This document shows positions 1 to 7,516 of a stretch of 35,319 bases of DNA, piece after piece. The notes beneath the pieces were generated by a model. It was not told where the DNA came from, made no database searches, and saw only the letters and a program-made list of their open reading frames with translations. The DNA lies in assembly GCA_017397685.1 (NCBI GenBank), contig JAFQID010000017.1:1-35319 (forward strand), read 5' to 3'. Every line of letters begins with the position of its first letter. Position 1 is the stretch's first letter. Source of the stretch: Bacilli bacterium. Lineage in GTDB: Bacteria > Bacillota_I > Bacilli_A > RF39 > UBA660. The position numbers and the translations under genes were made by a program.

Positions 1-96
1 ATTAAATTATACATAGATTATTATAATAATGAAAGACCAAGTTATGCATTAAATTATAAAACCCCAATTCAATATAAAATTGAATCAGGGTTCTGA
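1..96 (+). CDS. IS3-family transposase (OrfB), C-terminal fragment
   Basis: The frame is open from base 1 to a TGA at 94-96 and gives 31 residues. It contains the signature NNERPSYALNYKTPIQY, which matches the end of the rve integrase domain of IS3/IS150-group OrfB proteins (usual form N-x-x-RPH-x-AL-x-Y-x-TP-x-x-Y). The catalytic DDE core lies outside the window. OrfB is normally made by a -1 frameshift from OrfA, which cannot be seen here. The truncation comes from the window edge and is not a mutation. Confidence 0.85.
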   Translation: MKLYIDYYNNERPSYALNYKTPIQYKIESGF

Positions 97-141
97 AACA
101 TTCTTTTTATAAAATGTCTACATTTAGTTGACTAGTCTAAT
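1..141 (+). mobile_element. 3' end of an IS3-family insertion sequence (left copy)
   Basis: These bases are the exact reverse complement of positions 35179-35319. Bases 1-96 encode the end of a transposase and 97-141 are the non-coding IS terminus, which includes a segment around 118-139 resembling IS150-group terminal repeats. Identity with the right copy stops at base 141, which should be the IS boundary or lie close to it. The IS continues beyond the window. A hairpin formed by ATTCAAT/ATTGAAT around 67-85 overlaps the end of the transposase gene. Confidence 0.85.
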
Positions 142-161
142 ATAAGGATTCTTTTAAAATG

Positions 162-170
162 TGATATAAT
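162..170 (+). promoter_or_regulatory. extended -10 promoter of the 191-802 gene
   Basis: TGATATAAT fits the extended -10 consensus TGnTATAAT. It lies 20 bases before the start codon and a strong AGGAGG site (177-182) follows. No good -35 hexamer sits at 17 bases. A TTGACT in the IS end (128-133) is too far upstream to pair with this box. Confidence 0.55.
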
Positions 171-190
171 TATTATAGGAGGTTATAAAT

Positions 191-802
191 ATGTATTCTA
201 AATATGAAGAAATGAGTGTTATGAAACAAGTAATTGAAAACTATGCATATAATCAAAAGTTGAAATATGAGTCCATTATCGCTAATTTAAAAGAGAAGTC
301 AAATAATTTTTCACTAAATATCAATAGCAATAGAGTTAATCTAGAAATAAGTTCATTACAAACTAAAGTTAGTTTATTATCTGATTATCTTAAAGATTAT
401 CAAAGCGCTTTATCAGTTGTCAGAGAATTTAATAAAGCTATGATGTATTATGAGCAAGCTTATTCTCTAAAACAATTGCTACCAGGCGAGATAGCAGATC
501 AAAAAGTAAAAGAAAGTAATAGAATATTTCATGATATTAGAACTCAAAATCCAGAATATAAAAGAATAATAGACGAGATAGCATATGATTTATTTATTTC
601 ACATGATCCACATCTTGATGGATTAAAAATGGACTTTGATGCTAAAGCAGAAAGTTTAGAGAAAGATTTTAGTGCAGGTAAAATAACAAAAAAACAACTG
701 ATTTATTATACTAATATGTGTTCATCTTTATCTCGAAATCCTGATTATATTGAATATATGAGTCAATTTCAACAACAAGAAAATCAAGGTATGCATATAT
801 AA
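191..802 (+). CDS. hypothetical helical protein, 203 aa
   Basis: I do not recognise this protein. It is soluble, has no signal peptide or membrane segment, and looks almost entirely alpha-helical, with charged and amphipathic stretches at about 10-80 and 95-195. The C-terminal part (about 165-197, with SSLSRNPDYIEYMSQFQQ) loosely recalls the conserved end of YlbF/YmcA-type proteins, but this is a weak impression. The start is well supported by AGGAGG eight bases upstream and an extended -10 box. The gene stands alone: the IS end is immediately upstream and a terminator follows, so it is probably transcribed as a single gene. Confidence 0.7.
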   Translation: MYSKYEEMSVMKQVIENYAYNQKLKYESIIANLKEKSNNFSLNINSNRVNLEISSLQTKVSLLSDYLKDYQSALSVVREFNKAMMYYEQAYSLKQLLPGEIADQKVKESNRIFHDIRTQNPEYKRIIDEIAYDLFISHDPHLDGLKMDFDAKAESLEKDFSAGKITKKQLIYYTNMCSSLSRNPDYIEYMSQFQQQENQGMHI

Positions 803-846
803 TTATATTGTTACTGTACTGTAAGAAAGTACAAAATGTGAAAAAT

Positions 847-882
847 AAAAAGCAGAATAATTGGAAGATATTTTGCTTTTTT
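847..882 (+). terminator. rho-independent terminator after the 191-802 gene
   Basis: AAAAAGCAGAATA pairs with TATTTTGCTTTTT across a nine-base loop (one G-T pair), and the 3' arm ends in a T run. It lies 45 bases after the stop. The flanking A and T runs could also let it end transcripts coming from the right. Confidence 0.7.
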
Positions 883-944
883 GACCTTTTAATATAGTAA
901 GTATGCATTTTTGTTATAAAAATCGATTAGTCGTATATTTATTA

Positions 945-977
945 TGGTGCCCTTATGGTAGGAGTAGAACAACTTTT
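945..977 (-). other. tRNA 3'-end-like fragment (copy 1)
   Basis: On the minus strand this reads like the T-loop and 3' acceptor half of a tRNA ending in CCA (TTCTACTCC, then GGGCACCA). No matching 5' half or T-stem partner exists beside it. It aligns without gaps to 9120-9152 at 25 of 33 positions. It lies just downstream of the 984-1925 gene. It may be a tRNA-targeted integration scar; chance similarity is possible because the fragment is short. Confidence 0.35.
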
Positions 978-983
978 AAATAA

Positions 984-1925
984 CTATTTTTTCTTTTTAT
1001 ACACCAACACTGCATCTTTACTACCATATTCACAGGAACCAAAATCATTAATATTACTCACTTCTAATATTTGATAATTGTTTTCAAAAACAGAATAATT
1101 ACTATCACAACTATTTTTAAAATGAATACCTCTATATTCTCCATTATCAATAAAATGATATATATAAGCCGCTAATATTTCACCGTTTATATTTAACATT
1201 GATGCTAATTCGTTTCTGACAAACTTATCAAAACGGTCTGAAGGTGTGTGTAAATAATCTGCGATATTTGATAACAATATTTTATCGTATCTTTCTGAAA
1301 AAATATGAGGTATATCTAATACATTAGCATATTTGAAATTTATTATACATTTTTTTAAATTTTGTTTAGTTTTTTCATACTCACTTTTTTCATACATCCA
1401 TTGATTTCTTAGTTTACTAGTACAAAATGGAATATGATGCATACAAAATTTTCCTAACAATCCACATTCTATACAACTGTGTTTATTTCTCGAAAGATTT
1501 TCACGATATAACTCTTCCCAAAAAAAATTATAAGGTACTGGAAAATAAGATTTTATAAGTGAAAATATTTCATATTCTTGAGTTTCACTGCGACTTGCAA
1601 TGCTTAATTTATTAAAATATTTAAAATAGTCTTCATAATCAAAGGCTAGTATAAATGCTATTCTCAAATTTAAATATGGGAAAGTTAATGGATTAATATC
1701 AAAAGAATCTATTTTAATTACACCTTTATTAACTAAATTTAGAATGTGATCTCCACTTGAACACACAGTTAAAACTTTTTTTACTTGTTCCCATTCCATT
1801 AATTCAAAATATTCTTTTATATTCTCTGTAGTTCCAAACCAAACTTTGCTATATTTTTGGTCAACAAATTTATCGTCAAAAACAAATTTTTTTGCTGCTA
1901 TAATACTTTTTTCAATATTTTCCAT
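984..1925 (-). CDS. putative SAM-dependent transferase (DUF3419-like), 313 aa
   Basis: The N-terminal half looks like a class I SAM-binding fold. VLTVCSSGDHILNL at about 51-64 fits motif I and FDINP at 75-79 fits the acidic end of strand 2, with a following helix rich in aromatic and Leu residues as in the DUF3419/BtaA group. A Cys/His cluster lies at about 149-168 (C151, C154, C161, H163, H164, C168) and may bind a metal. The start is the ATG at 1925, because GTGGAGG lies five bases upstream; the in-frame ATG seven codons earlier has no such site. The substrate cannot be told. The gene appears monocistronic, with its own promoter and a leader of roughly 95 bases. Confidence 0.6.
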   Translation of the reverse strand: MENIEKSIIAAKKFVFDDKFVDQKYSKVWFGTTENIKEYFELMEWEQVKKVLTVCSSGDHILNLVNKGVIKIDSFDINPLTFPYLNLRIAFILAFDYEDYFKYFNKLSIASRSETQEYEIFSLIKSYFPVPYNFFWEELYRENLSRNKHSCIECGLLGKFCMHHIPFCTSKLRNQWMYEKSEYEKTKQNLKKCIINFKYANVLDIPHIFSERYDKILLSNIADYLHTPSDRFDKFVRNELASMLNINGEILAAYIYHFIDNGEYRGIHFKNSCDSNYSVFENNYQILEVSNINDFGSCEYGSKDAVLVYKKKK

Positions 1926-2025
1926 ATTACCTCCACAATTTAACAACTATATTACACAAATTGAGTATGTCCATATGCAAGTGTGTTTACCAAATTGGCG
2001 AAATCCAATTTATAAATTGTTAGTT

Positions 2026-2034
2026 ATTATAGCA
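2026..2034 (-). promoter_or_regulatory. extended -10 promoter of the 984-1925 gene
   Basis: On the minus strand this is TGCTATAAT. The predicted transcript starts near 2019, giving a leader of about 95 bases. The leader contains the hairpin AAATTGG/CCAATTT and a segment ACAATTTA complementary to TAAATTGT, which directly precedes the ribosome binding site. Confidence 0.45.
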
Positions 2035-2051
2035 TAAATTCATTTATTTTA

Positions 2052-2078
2052 AAACTCGAACAAAAAAAGTTCGAGTTT
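2052..2078 (-). terminator. terminator of tRNA-Thr
   Basis: AAACTCGAAC pairs perfectly with GTTCGAGTTT around a seven-base loop, directly after the tRNA on the minus strand. The T run is short. One arm is part of a 30-base trailer repeat also found at 7563-7592 and 10513-10542. Confidence 0.6.
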
Positions 2079-2094
2079 CCTATCAATCTGGTGC
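2065..2094 (-). repeat. tRNA trailer repeat, copy 1
   Basis: This 30-base segment covers the tRNA-Thr 3' end (ACCA) and its trailer. It matches 7563-7592 and 10513-10542 with only a few mismatches, mainly at the CA/TA and CTGG/TCGG/TTGG positions. All three copies have the same orientation. Confidence 0.8.
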
Positions 2095-2162
2095 CAAATG
2101 ACTGAATTGAACAGTCCTCTGATGCTTACCATGCATCTGTTTTACCACTAAACTAATCTGGC
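2089..2162 (-). tRNA. tRNA-Thr(GGT)
   Basis: A complete cloverleaf folds by hand. The acceptor GCCAGAT pairs with ATTTGGC (one G-T), the D-stem is GTTT/AAAC, the anticodon stem is GATGC/GCATC around ATGGTAA, and the T-stem is GACTG/CAGTC around TTCAATT. The variable region has four bases. The anticodon GGT reads ACC and ACU threonine codons. CCA is encoded in the DNA (the last three bases at 2091-2089), giving 74 nt. The tRNA stands alone. Confidence 0.93.
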
Positions 2163-2251
2163 GTCAAATATATTTTATCAAATAAGTTTTTATCTATCAA
2201 TTATTAAAGTATTAATATTTTATTTTTTTACATAATATTAATGTGATTGTT

Positions 2252-2776
2252 ATGAGTAAAAAGAAATTAAAAGTATTAGGTGTTATTTTTGCGTTTGTTT
2301 TATGTTTTGCACTTCATTTTTTGTATGATTTAATTCCTTGTTTTATAACGAGTATTATAGCTCCGGTTAATGAAAGTATATGGGAACATATGAAGATACT
2401 TTTTACTAGTATTATTATTTCAGGAGTTATTCAAAAAATTATTTTGATGAAAAAAAATATTAAGTTTAATAATATTTGCTTTTCTAATTTTATTGGTGCA
2501 CTTTTTTCTATTCCTATATTTTTATTGATATTTTTGCCTATAAATAATTTAATTGGAGAAAATATTGTTGTTAATATTACTTTAATGTTTATAGTCATTG
2601 TTATTTCTCAGTTAATATCTTTATTTATTATGAATAGACAAGATTATAAGTTTGAAAAATTAGCTATTTTATTTGTAATTATGGTTTATATAGTATTTGG
2701 TTTTTTAACTTATTATCCAATTAAAAGTGATTTGTTTTTAGATAAAACTAATAATAGTTATGGAATTAACAAATAA
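2252..2776 (+). CDS. DUF6512-like integral membrane protein, 174 aa
   Basis: This small protein has about five hydrophobic segments, at roughly 7-25, 45-60, 75-95, 103-123 and 133-152. A conserved-looking APVNESIWEHMKILF after the first segment matches what I recall of DUF6512 membrane proteins; their function is unknown. The start is ambiguous. ATG 2252 has a partial GTGAT site just upstream, while GTG 2243 would add three residues and itself forms that site. No clear promoter was found. The gene diverges from tRNA-Thr and ends in a strong terminator, so it is probably monocistronic. Confidence 0.6.
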   Translation: MSKKKLKVLGVIFAFVLCFALHFLYDLIPCFITSIIAPVNESIWEHMKILFTSIIISGVIQKIILMKKNIKFNNICFSNFIGALFSIPIFLLIFLPINNLIGENIVVNITLMFIVIVISQLISLFIMNRQDYKFEKLAILFVIMVYIVFGFLTYYPIKSDLFLDKTNNSYGINK

Positions 2777-2823
2777 AAAGGATTAAGAATTGATTTATAT
2801 TTTCATTTCTTATGTCCTTTTTA
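2775..2823 (+). terminator. terminator after the DUF6512-like gene
   Basis: AAAAAGGATTAAGAA pairs with TTCTTATGTCCTTTTT (one small bulge), followed by a T-rich tract. It starts at the stop codon. Confidence 0.75.
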
Positions 2824-2954
2824 TTATTTTATTTTTTTCTGAAGGATTTTACTTCACTTATCCAATATGCAATTTTTAGAGTTCTTAGCTGGTAAATTAT
2901 AACATAATTTTATTTTTATATTTAGTTAATTACTTAAAAGTATTATAATGTGAT

Positions 2955-3487
2955 TCAAGCTATTTGAATTATTACGAGATGAGCAGAAACAGAGTTAGTT
3001 CCACCCGCTAAAGGTGTTATAGTAAGTGCAGCAGCATTTCCAGTTGGATTTCTTACTGTTAATATCGAATTAATTGTTGTTGTGTCTACAAGAAACATAC
3101 CAGAAATATCGCTAGTTCCTGTTGCTCTACCCACAACTGTATATGCTAGTGGTGCTCCGTTTAAAGTTAATTCTAATTGTCCTGCTTCAGAAACGGGAAC
3201 GTTAAAAAATATTTGATAGGTTCCAATTTCTGATAAGTTAAATGATCTAGCTCCTGTTCGAGTGATAGATACACCACTATTTGGGTCATCTTGCGGAAAA
3301 CTTACATCTGTTCCTGTGCAACTGTTGCAGCATTATCAGGTGGCATTAATGCATAAAAATCTGCATAATTTAGTTCTTCTCCTGGTGAACCAGCAGGTCC
3401 GGTTGGACCAGTTGGACCAATAACATAGCAATATTGGCAACATTGATTACAATCTGTATTTTGACATTTTGATTTGTTAATAAACAT
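2955..3487 (-). pseudogene. collagen-like / BclA-type surface protein, frameshifted
   Basis: The first 61-codon frame encodes a Cys-rich N-terminus, a short collagen-like run (GPTGPTGPAGSPG, about 24-36) and the linker ELNYADFYALMPPDNAATVA, then stops at 3302. Another frame continues without a break from about 3315 to a TGA at 2955-2957. It encodes a typical exosporium collagen-like C-terminal domain, with phrases such as DVSFPQDDPNSGVSI, FNLSEIGTYQIFFNVPV and LVIIQIA. Members of this family usually read ATVAPGTDVSFP at the junction, so one missing C near 3313-3318 explains the shift. The result is either a recent pseudogene or a base-calling error. The whole product would be about 177 aa. 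Its likely role is on the spore or cell surface. Confidence 0.8.
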
Positions 3488-3492
3488 TCTAT

Positions 3493-3549
3493 CTATTTCA
3501 CTATCACATTTTCTTCATTTTTATTTACCGAGAAAAAATCTTTATTCAT
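3493..3549 (-). CDS. possible 18-aa leader peptide upstream of the collagen-like gene
   Basis: An ATG at 3549 is preceded by GAGG at a good distance and encodes MNKDFFSVNKNEENVIVK before a TAG. The collagen-like ATG at 3487 lies five bases after this stop, in another frame, and has no convincing ribosome binding site of its own. Translation may pass from the small frame to the larger one. Alternatively, this is the original N-terminus of the collagen-like protein, separated by a second frameshift. Too short to judge by composition. Confidence 0.35.
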   Translation of the reverse strand: MNKDFFSVNKNEENVIVK

Positions 3550-3671
3550 ATAAACCTCATACTAATTATTTATTATATTTGTAATATTATATAAAAAAAA
3601 TAATTACTATAAATAATTAAAGAACACAACTAATAGAAATACTGGACGTTAATTTTTTCATAAATTATAAT

Positions 3672-3698
3672 AAAAAAAGGGACTTAAGTCCTTTTTTA
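3672..3698 (-). terminator. terminator of the 3696-5022 operon
   Basis: The palindrome GGACTTAAGTCC is flanked by A and T runs, and the minus strand ends in seven Ts. It touches the stop codon of the 3696-3977 gene. Confidence 0.75.
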
Positions 3699-3977
3699 AT
3701 GATTATTTGTTTTCTTTTTTATACTTATGTAATTAAATATTTGAAGTATTTCCCTTTTTATATTATAAACATCTTCATAAAGAAAAGTTAATGTGTCATC
3801 TTCTGTTATATTTTCTTTACTAGAATCATAGTTTTTTACTTTTAAATCAGATTCCATATTTAAGTCATGACTAATTGTTCTTAGCATTTGACCTATCATC
3901 ATAAGTTCATTGCTCATTGCATTTCTTTTTTCAACGATGTCTAGTTTATTATATGCTATTAATAATTCTTCACTCAT
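3696..3977 (-). CDS. hypothetical small helical protein, 93 aa
   Basis: I do not recognise this protein. It is soluble, helical and mildly acidic, with two likely helices (about 1-45 and 65-90), and has no signal or membrane segment. The ribosome binding site AGGAGA lies inside the end of the preceding gene, and the ATG begins one base after that gene's TAA, so the two are almost certainly cotranscribed and translationally coupled. The tight pairing suggests a partner or chaperone for the 347-aa protein, but this rests on gene order alone. A terminator follows immediately. Confidence 0.65.
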   Translation of the reverse strand: MSEELLIAYNKLDIVEKRNAMSNELMMIGQMLRTISHDLNMESDLKVKNYDSSKENITEDDTLTFLYEDVYNIKREILQIFNYISIKKKTNNH

Positions 3978-3978
3978 T

Positions 3979-5022
3979 TTAATCTCCTATATCCAATGTT
4001 AATGTATTACTTTTTGCTATTTTCATTGATGCATCTCTTATGTCTTTTTCTTGTTGAGCTTTTAATGCTTCATTAAATTCTTTTAAGTTTCTTTCATTTA
4101 ATTCATCTATAAGTTCTTCTTTTTTATCTAACTGTGTTTGTTCTTTATCATTAATATTTTCATTTATTTTTTCAAGATCTTTTATTCCATATTCTTTAAT
4201 GTATTCAGCGATGATTCCTGGGATTAATCTATCAATTTCTTTTTTAACTTCACTGTAGTTATCCGCAAGTACATTGTTATCTTTTATTTTTGTTATGCTT
4301 AATTCATTGTTTTTGTTTGGATATAACTGATATGTTATGTCATTAGCACTATCTCTTATTATTACTTCTTTTTTTTCTTCTTCAAAATATACTTCTTTTC
4401 CATCTATCGATGATATATTTTCTGTTCCATATTTTTGACCATCTAGTGATATATTTATAAATACTTTATTTTCAGGATTAGATTCAAAATAACAATGATT
4501 AAAATCTTTATAAAATATTATTTTATCTTGTTTTTTTGTTAGTTTGTTTTGAACATAAAAGTGTGTATCATCTTTTGTTACAGTATAACCACTATAATTA
4601 AATATTCTTCTTAGATTGTATTCCATCTCTTTTGTTAATTTATCAGCATCATATAATACTTCTTCTAGTTCATTTTCTTCTATTTGTTGTTTATCTTTTT
4701 TAGGTTTCTTTTTTGTGTTTTCTTTTGTGCTTGTTATTTGTGGTGAATGTTTGTTTATTAAATCCGCTATTTCTTGTTCATTTAGTAAATCTTTTGAAAT
4801 ACCTTTCTTATCTAGTTCTAAAATTAGTTCTTTAATTAAACTTTCATTATTTGTTTTATCGTATGATTTTTTTTCTAAAATAGATAAGATTTCATCTATT
4901 TTATCCAATCCAATTTTTAAAGTAGTTTTTTCTAAAATATATTCTTGCAGTTTAATATATAAGTTTAATTTTGACGATTCGCTTTTAATATTTAAAAGTT
5001 CTTCTGTAATGTTTTTGTTCAT
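3979..5022 (-). CDS. hypothetical protein with coiled-coil ends, 347 aa
   Basis: I do not recognise this protein. The N-terminal part (about 1-95) is helical and Lys/Glu-rich, and a basic linker follows (KKKPKKDKQQ, about 104-113). A central part (about 125-245) appears beta-rich, with aromatic-containing strands such as THFYVQNKLTKKQDKIIFY. The C-terminal part (about 250-335) is charged coiled coil. There is no signal peptide and no membrane segment. AGAGGT lies at a good distance before the ATG. It is the first gene of a two-gene unit ended by a strong terminator. The layout (helical ends around a compact beta domain) suggests a cytoplasmic adaptor or scaffold, but that is inference. Confidence 0.65.
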   Translation of the reverse strand: MNKNITEELLNIKSESSKLNLYIKLQEYILEKTTLKIGLDKIDEILSILEKKSYDKTNNESLIKELILELDKKGISKDLLNEQEIADLINKHSPQITSTKENTKKKPKKDKQQIEENELEEVLYDADKLTKEMEYNLRRIFNYSGYTVTKDDTHFYVQNKLTKKQDKIIFYKDFNHCYFESNPENKVFINISLDGQKYGTENISSIDGKEVYFEEEKKEVIIRDSANDITYQLYPNKNNELSITKIKDNNVLADNYSEVKKEIDRLIPGIIAEYIKEYGIKDLEKINENINDKEQTQLDKKEELIDELNERNLKEFNEALKAQQEKDIRDASMKIAKSNTLTLDIGD

Positions 5023-5090
5023 AATTACCTCTTTTCTATATTTAATTATATCAATTTGTAACGTTTATTAAAACATTTTATTTCAGTTTT

Positions 5091-5585
5091 TTATTTTTTA
5101 TAATCATCTCTTATTTTAGAGTATAAATATTTATCATAAAATTGATTGTTTTTATAATATGATTTTCGCTTTATTCCTTCAAAAGTCATTCCTGATTTTT
5201 CCATAACTCTTCTTGAGCCTATATTATCAAAAGTGCATTCCGCTGAAACTCTTTCATATCCTACTTCATTTATTAAGAAATCAAGTACTTTAATAACCGC
5301 TTCTGACATGTATCCTTCATTCCAAAAATTAGGATGAATACTGTATCCTAATTCACAATGAAAGTAGTCATCTTCTTAATGATGAACATTTATTCCACCA
5401 ATAGGAATATTTTTGTCTTTTTGCCAAATAGTCCAACAATATAAGGTTTTAGGATATTCCTTTTCATTTATTAAAAAATATTCATTTTTATTAAAATTAA
5501 CCCAATTATATTCTTTATGAAGCGTTAAAGATAATGTAGTTTTACCTGCCCGTTTATTTCCACCTATTATTATGACTTTTCCCAT
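5091..5585 (-). pseudogene. chimeric GNAT acetyltransferase pseudogene with a P-loop N-terminus
   Basis: One frame runs from ATG 5585 to the stop at 5091, broken by a single TAA at about 5376-5378. The first 30 or so codons encode a P-loop start (MGKVIIIGGNKRAGKTTLSL). From about codon 33 the frame becomes a RimJ/RimL-type GNAT: KTLYCWTIWQKDKNIPIGGI is the beta4 region before the break. After it come LGYSIHPNFWNEGYMSEAV and NIGSRRVMEKSGM, the acetyl-CoA-binding and helix-4 motifs. The GNAT N-terminus is missing and replaced by the ATPase fragment. The stop interrupts otherwise conserved coding sequence (VHH-stop-EDDYFHCELGY). The start overlaps the preceding gene by 16 bases. Confidence 0.75.
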
Positions 5586-6412
5586 TTTTTTCTACTTTCA
5601 TTTTTTTCACTTATAAGTTCAATTAAATCATTGAAGTTTTTAATTATATTTTCGTTTTTGTAATATAAATCTATATATTTTTTTACTGATACAAATCCTT
5701 GCTCTTCTTGATTTTTAAGTGCCCAAGATAGATATTCTTTCCCATATATTTTTGAAGCAAAAATTATTTCAATAATTCTCGCCAGTAATTCTTCAGTGCG
5801 ACTGTCTTTATAACATTTATCTACTTTATCATTGTTTTGAATATTTAATTTTTTGTCAAGTAATGATTTTTTGATATATGGATGAGAAACTTCATGATAT
5901 ATTTTTGAAATTAAAGTTCCGGTTATTCTGTATTTCTCTAGTTTCGAATTATATTTTACTCCTAAAATACAATAAGTATTATCTGTTGATAGCCCAAATC
6001 CTCCACTGATAAACATAGATAATATAATTTCTACTTTTCCTAAATCCATATCATAAAATTCTTTTAAAGATGTTAAATCAAAATTTTCTAAATATTTATC
6101 ATTTTTTATGTCTTCTATAATCCTATTTTGAATTACTTTTATTTTTTCAAACCAATGTTCAAATGCATTAATATTAATAAATGACAAATCTTTTTTATTT
6201 AAAATATATTCTGCTTTTTTATGATATTCTCCTATTTGTTCTATTCTATCTTTTACTTCTTGAGAAATATTATTTAAATAAATATTATAAAATTCATCAA
6301 GATATTTATTATTTTCTTTTGTATTATATTGTTTTATATTATTTTTTTCTCTATTAATGCAATAATCTAATCCATAAATTAATTCCATATAAACATCAAA
6401 TGAAAAGTTCAT
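5570..6412 (-). CDS. putative HExxH metalloprotein (DUF4932-like), 280 aa
   Basis: The protein is mostly helical, without signal peptide or membrane segment. Near residue 175 it carries YHEVSHPYI, an HExxH-type zinc site in a context reminiscent of DUF4932 proteins, and a later acidic helix (RTEELLARIIEIIFASKIYG) could supply the third ligand. It may be a cytoplasmic metallopeptidase; activity and substrate are not known. The start is placed at ATG 6412, because GGTGAT lies four bases before it; ATG 6424 would add four residues but has no site. Its 3' end overlaps the chimeric P-loop/GNAT pseudogene by 16 bases, and the two may be cotranscribed. Confidence 0.55.
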   Translation of the reverse strand: MNFSFDVYMELIYGLDYCINREKNNIKQYNTKENNKYLDEFYNIYLNNISQEVKDRIEQIGEYHKKAEYILNKKDLSFININAFEHWFEKIKVIQNRIIEDIKNDKYLENFDLTSLKEFYDMDLGKVEIILSMFISGGFGLSTDNTYCILGVKYNSKLEKYRITGTLISKIYHEVSHPYIKKSLLDKKLNIQNNDKVDKCYKDSRTEELLARIIEIIFASKIYGKEYLSWALKNQEEQGFVSVKKYIDLYYKNENIIKNFNDLIELISEKNESRKKWEKS

Positions 6413-6546
6413 TTTTATCACCATAAATATTTTACCAAATTTCTAGCGAGAAGTCATCCCTAACATAAAAGTAGTTGTTGAAAAAATTATTGAAATATAT
6501 TAATATCTTATAATATATTGCACATATATTAATTTTCTTAATTTTT

Positions 6547-6555
6547 TGTTATAAT
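6547..6555 (+). promoter_or_regulatory. extended -10 promoter of the metallophosphoesterase gene
   Basis: TGTTATAAT lies 20 bases before the start codon, followed by AAAGGAG. No convincing -35 box is seen at normal spacing. Confidence 0.5.
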
Positions 6556-6575
6556 ATTTTTATCAAAGGAGTTTT

Positions 6576-7487
6576 ATGAAATTTTTTATAAAGGAATCAA
6601 AAATATATAGTTTGGATTTAAATAAAGATTACAATTTATGTTTGATATCAGATATACATAATACGAAGTTCTCTTCTTATAAAGTTTGGAATGAATTAAT
6701 ACTTAATATTCAAAATATTAATCCTGATTATATTATAATTGCAGGTGATATGATTTATAATGCTGATGACTTATATAATATTAACACTGTTAAAAAATTA
6801 AATTTTTTATTACATGGTTTAATAAAAATAGCACCAGTAATTGCCATTTTTGGTAACCATGATTTAAAAGATGGTTTAAAACTTAAATATAATGATATTT
6901 ATGAATATTTTAAAAACTTTGAGAAGGAATCAAATAATCGATTTATTTTATGCAATAATAATTGCTTAACTTTTGAAGATTTAACTTTTGTTGGAATATC
7001 TCCTACTTATGAGGCTTATTATCCAGCATACGAAAAGGACTGGATAAAATTATTTAATGATTGTTTTACTGAGGATTTAAAAATAAATAATGATAATAGT
7101 TTCAAAATATTAATTACACATTCACCTTTAACATTATATAAATTTGAAGATATTAACAATTTTTCTATTTTAGATAATAAGGCTAAAGTTTTTCTTAATA
7201 ATATCAATCTTTTTCTTTGTGGTCATATACATGATGGTTTAATACCTAAGTGGTTACAAAAATTAAATATTATTGGTGATTTTGGTATTATGTTTAGTGA
7301 AGGAAATAAAATTAAAGATGTAATTGTTAAAAAAGTCAAGTGTACTCGTGAAATGAAAGATTTTTTAAATGGGAAATTAATAGTTTCAGGTGGAATTATT
7401 AAATGTGGACAACCCAATCCTATTTTTGGTACTATTGATAAAGTTTTAGCTAAAGATATAAATGTTATAAAGTTGATAAAAAAATAG
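6576..7487 (+). CDS. calcineurin-like metallophosphoesterase, 303 aa
   Basis: All the metal-binding motifs of the family are present in order: SDIHNTKF at about 25-32 (D and H ligands), AGDMIYN near 56, GNHD near 93, THSP near 187 and GHIHDG near 215. It most resembles the YkuE/YaeI type. Unlike many of those, no N-terminal membrane anchor is visible, so it is probably cytoplasmic. The substrate is unknown; relatives act on phospholipid pyrophosphates or phosphodiesters. Its ATG is preceded by AAAGGAG and an extended -10 box, and a terminator follows, so it forms its own transcription unit. Confidence 0.88.
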   Translation: MKFFIKESKIYSLDLNKDYNLCLISDIHNTKFSSYKVWNELILNIQNINPDYIIIAGDMIYNADDLYNINTVKKLNFLLHGLIKIAPVIAIFGNHDLKDGLKLKYNDIYEYFKNFEKESNNRFILCNNNCLTFEDLTFVGISPTYEAYYPAYEKDWIKLFNDCFTEDLKINNDNSFKILITHSPLTLYKFEDINNFSILDNKAKVFLNNINLFLCGHIHDGLIPKWLQKLNIIGDFGIMFSEGNKIKDVIVKKVKCTREMKDFLNGKLIVSGGIIKCGQPNPIFGTIDKVLAKDINVIKLIKK

Positions 7488-7516
7488 AGTTTAATAGAAT
7501 TATAAACATATAGAAT

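Noticed and set aside
711..908. Open frame of 65 codons on the minus strand
   Set aside because: It lies across the end of the 191-802 gene and its terminator; no start signal and no recognisable protein.
1995..2014. Riboswitch before the SAM-enzyme gene
   Set aside because: The stems do not match any riboswitch class I know, including SAM riboswitches; kept only as a low-interest leader structure.
2955..3487. Diversity-generating retroelement target (BclA-type C-terminal domain)
   Set aside because: No reverse transcriptase or template repeat is visible in the window.
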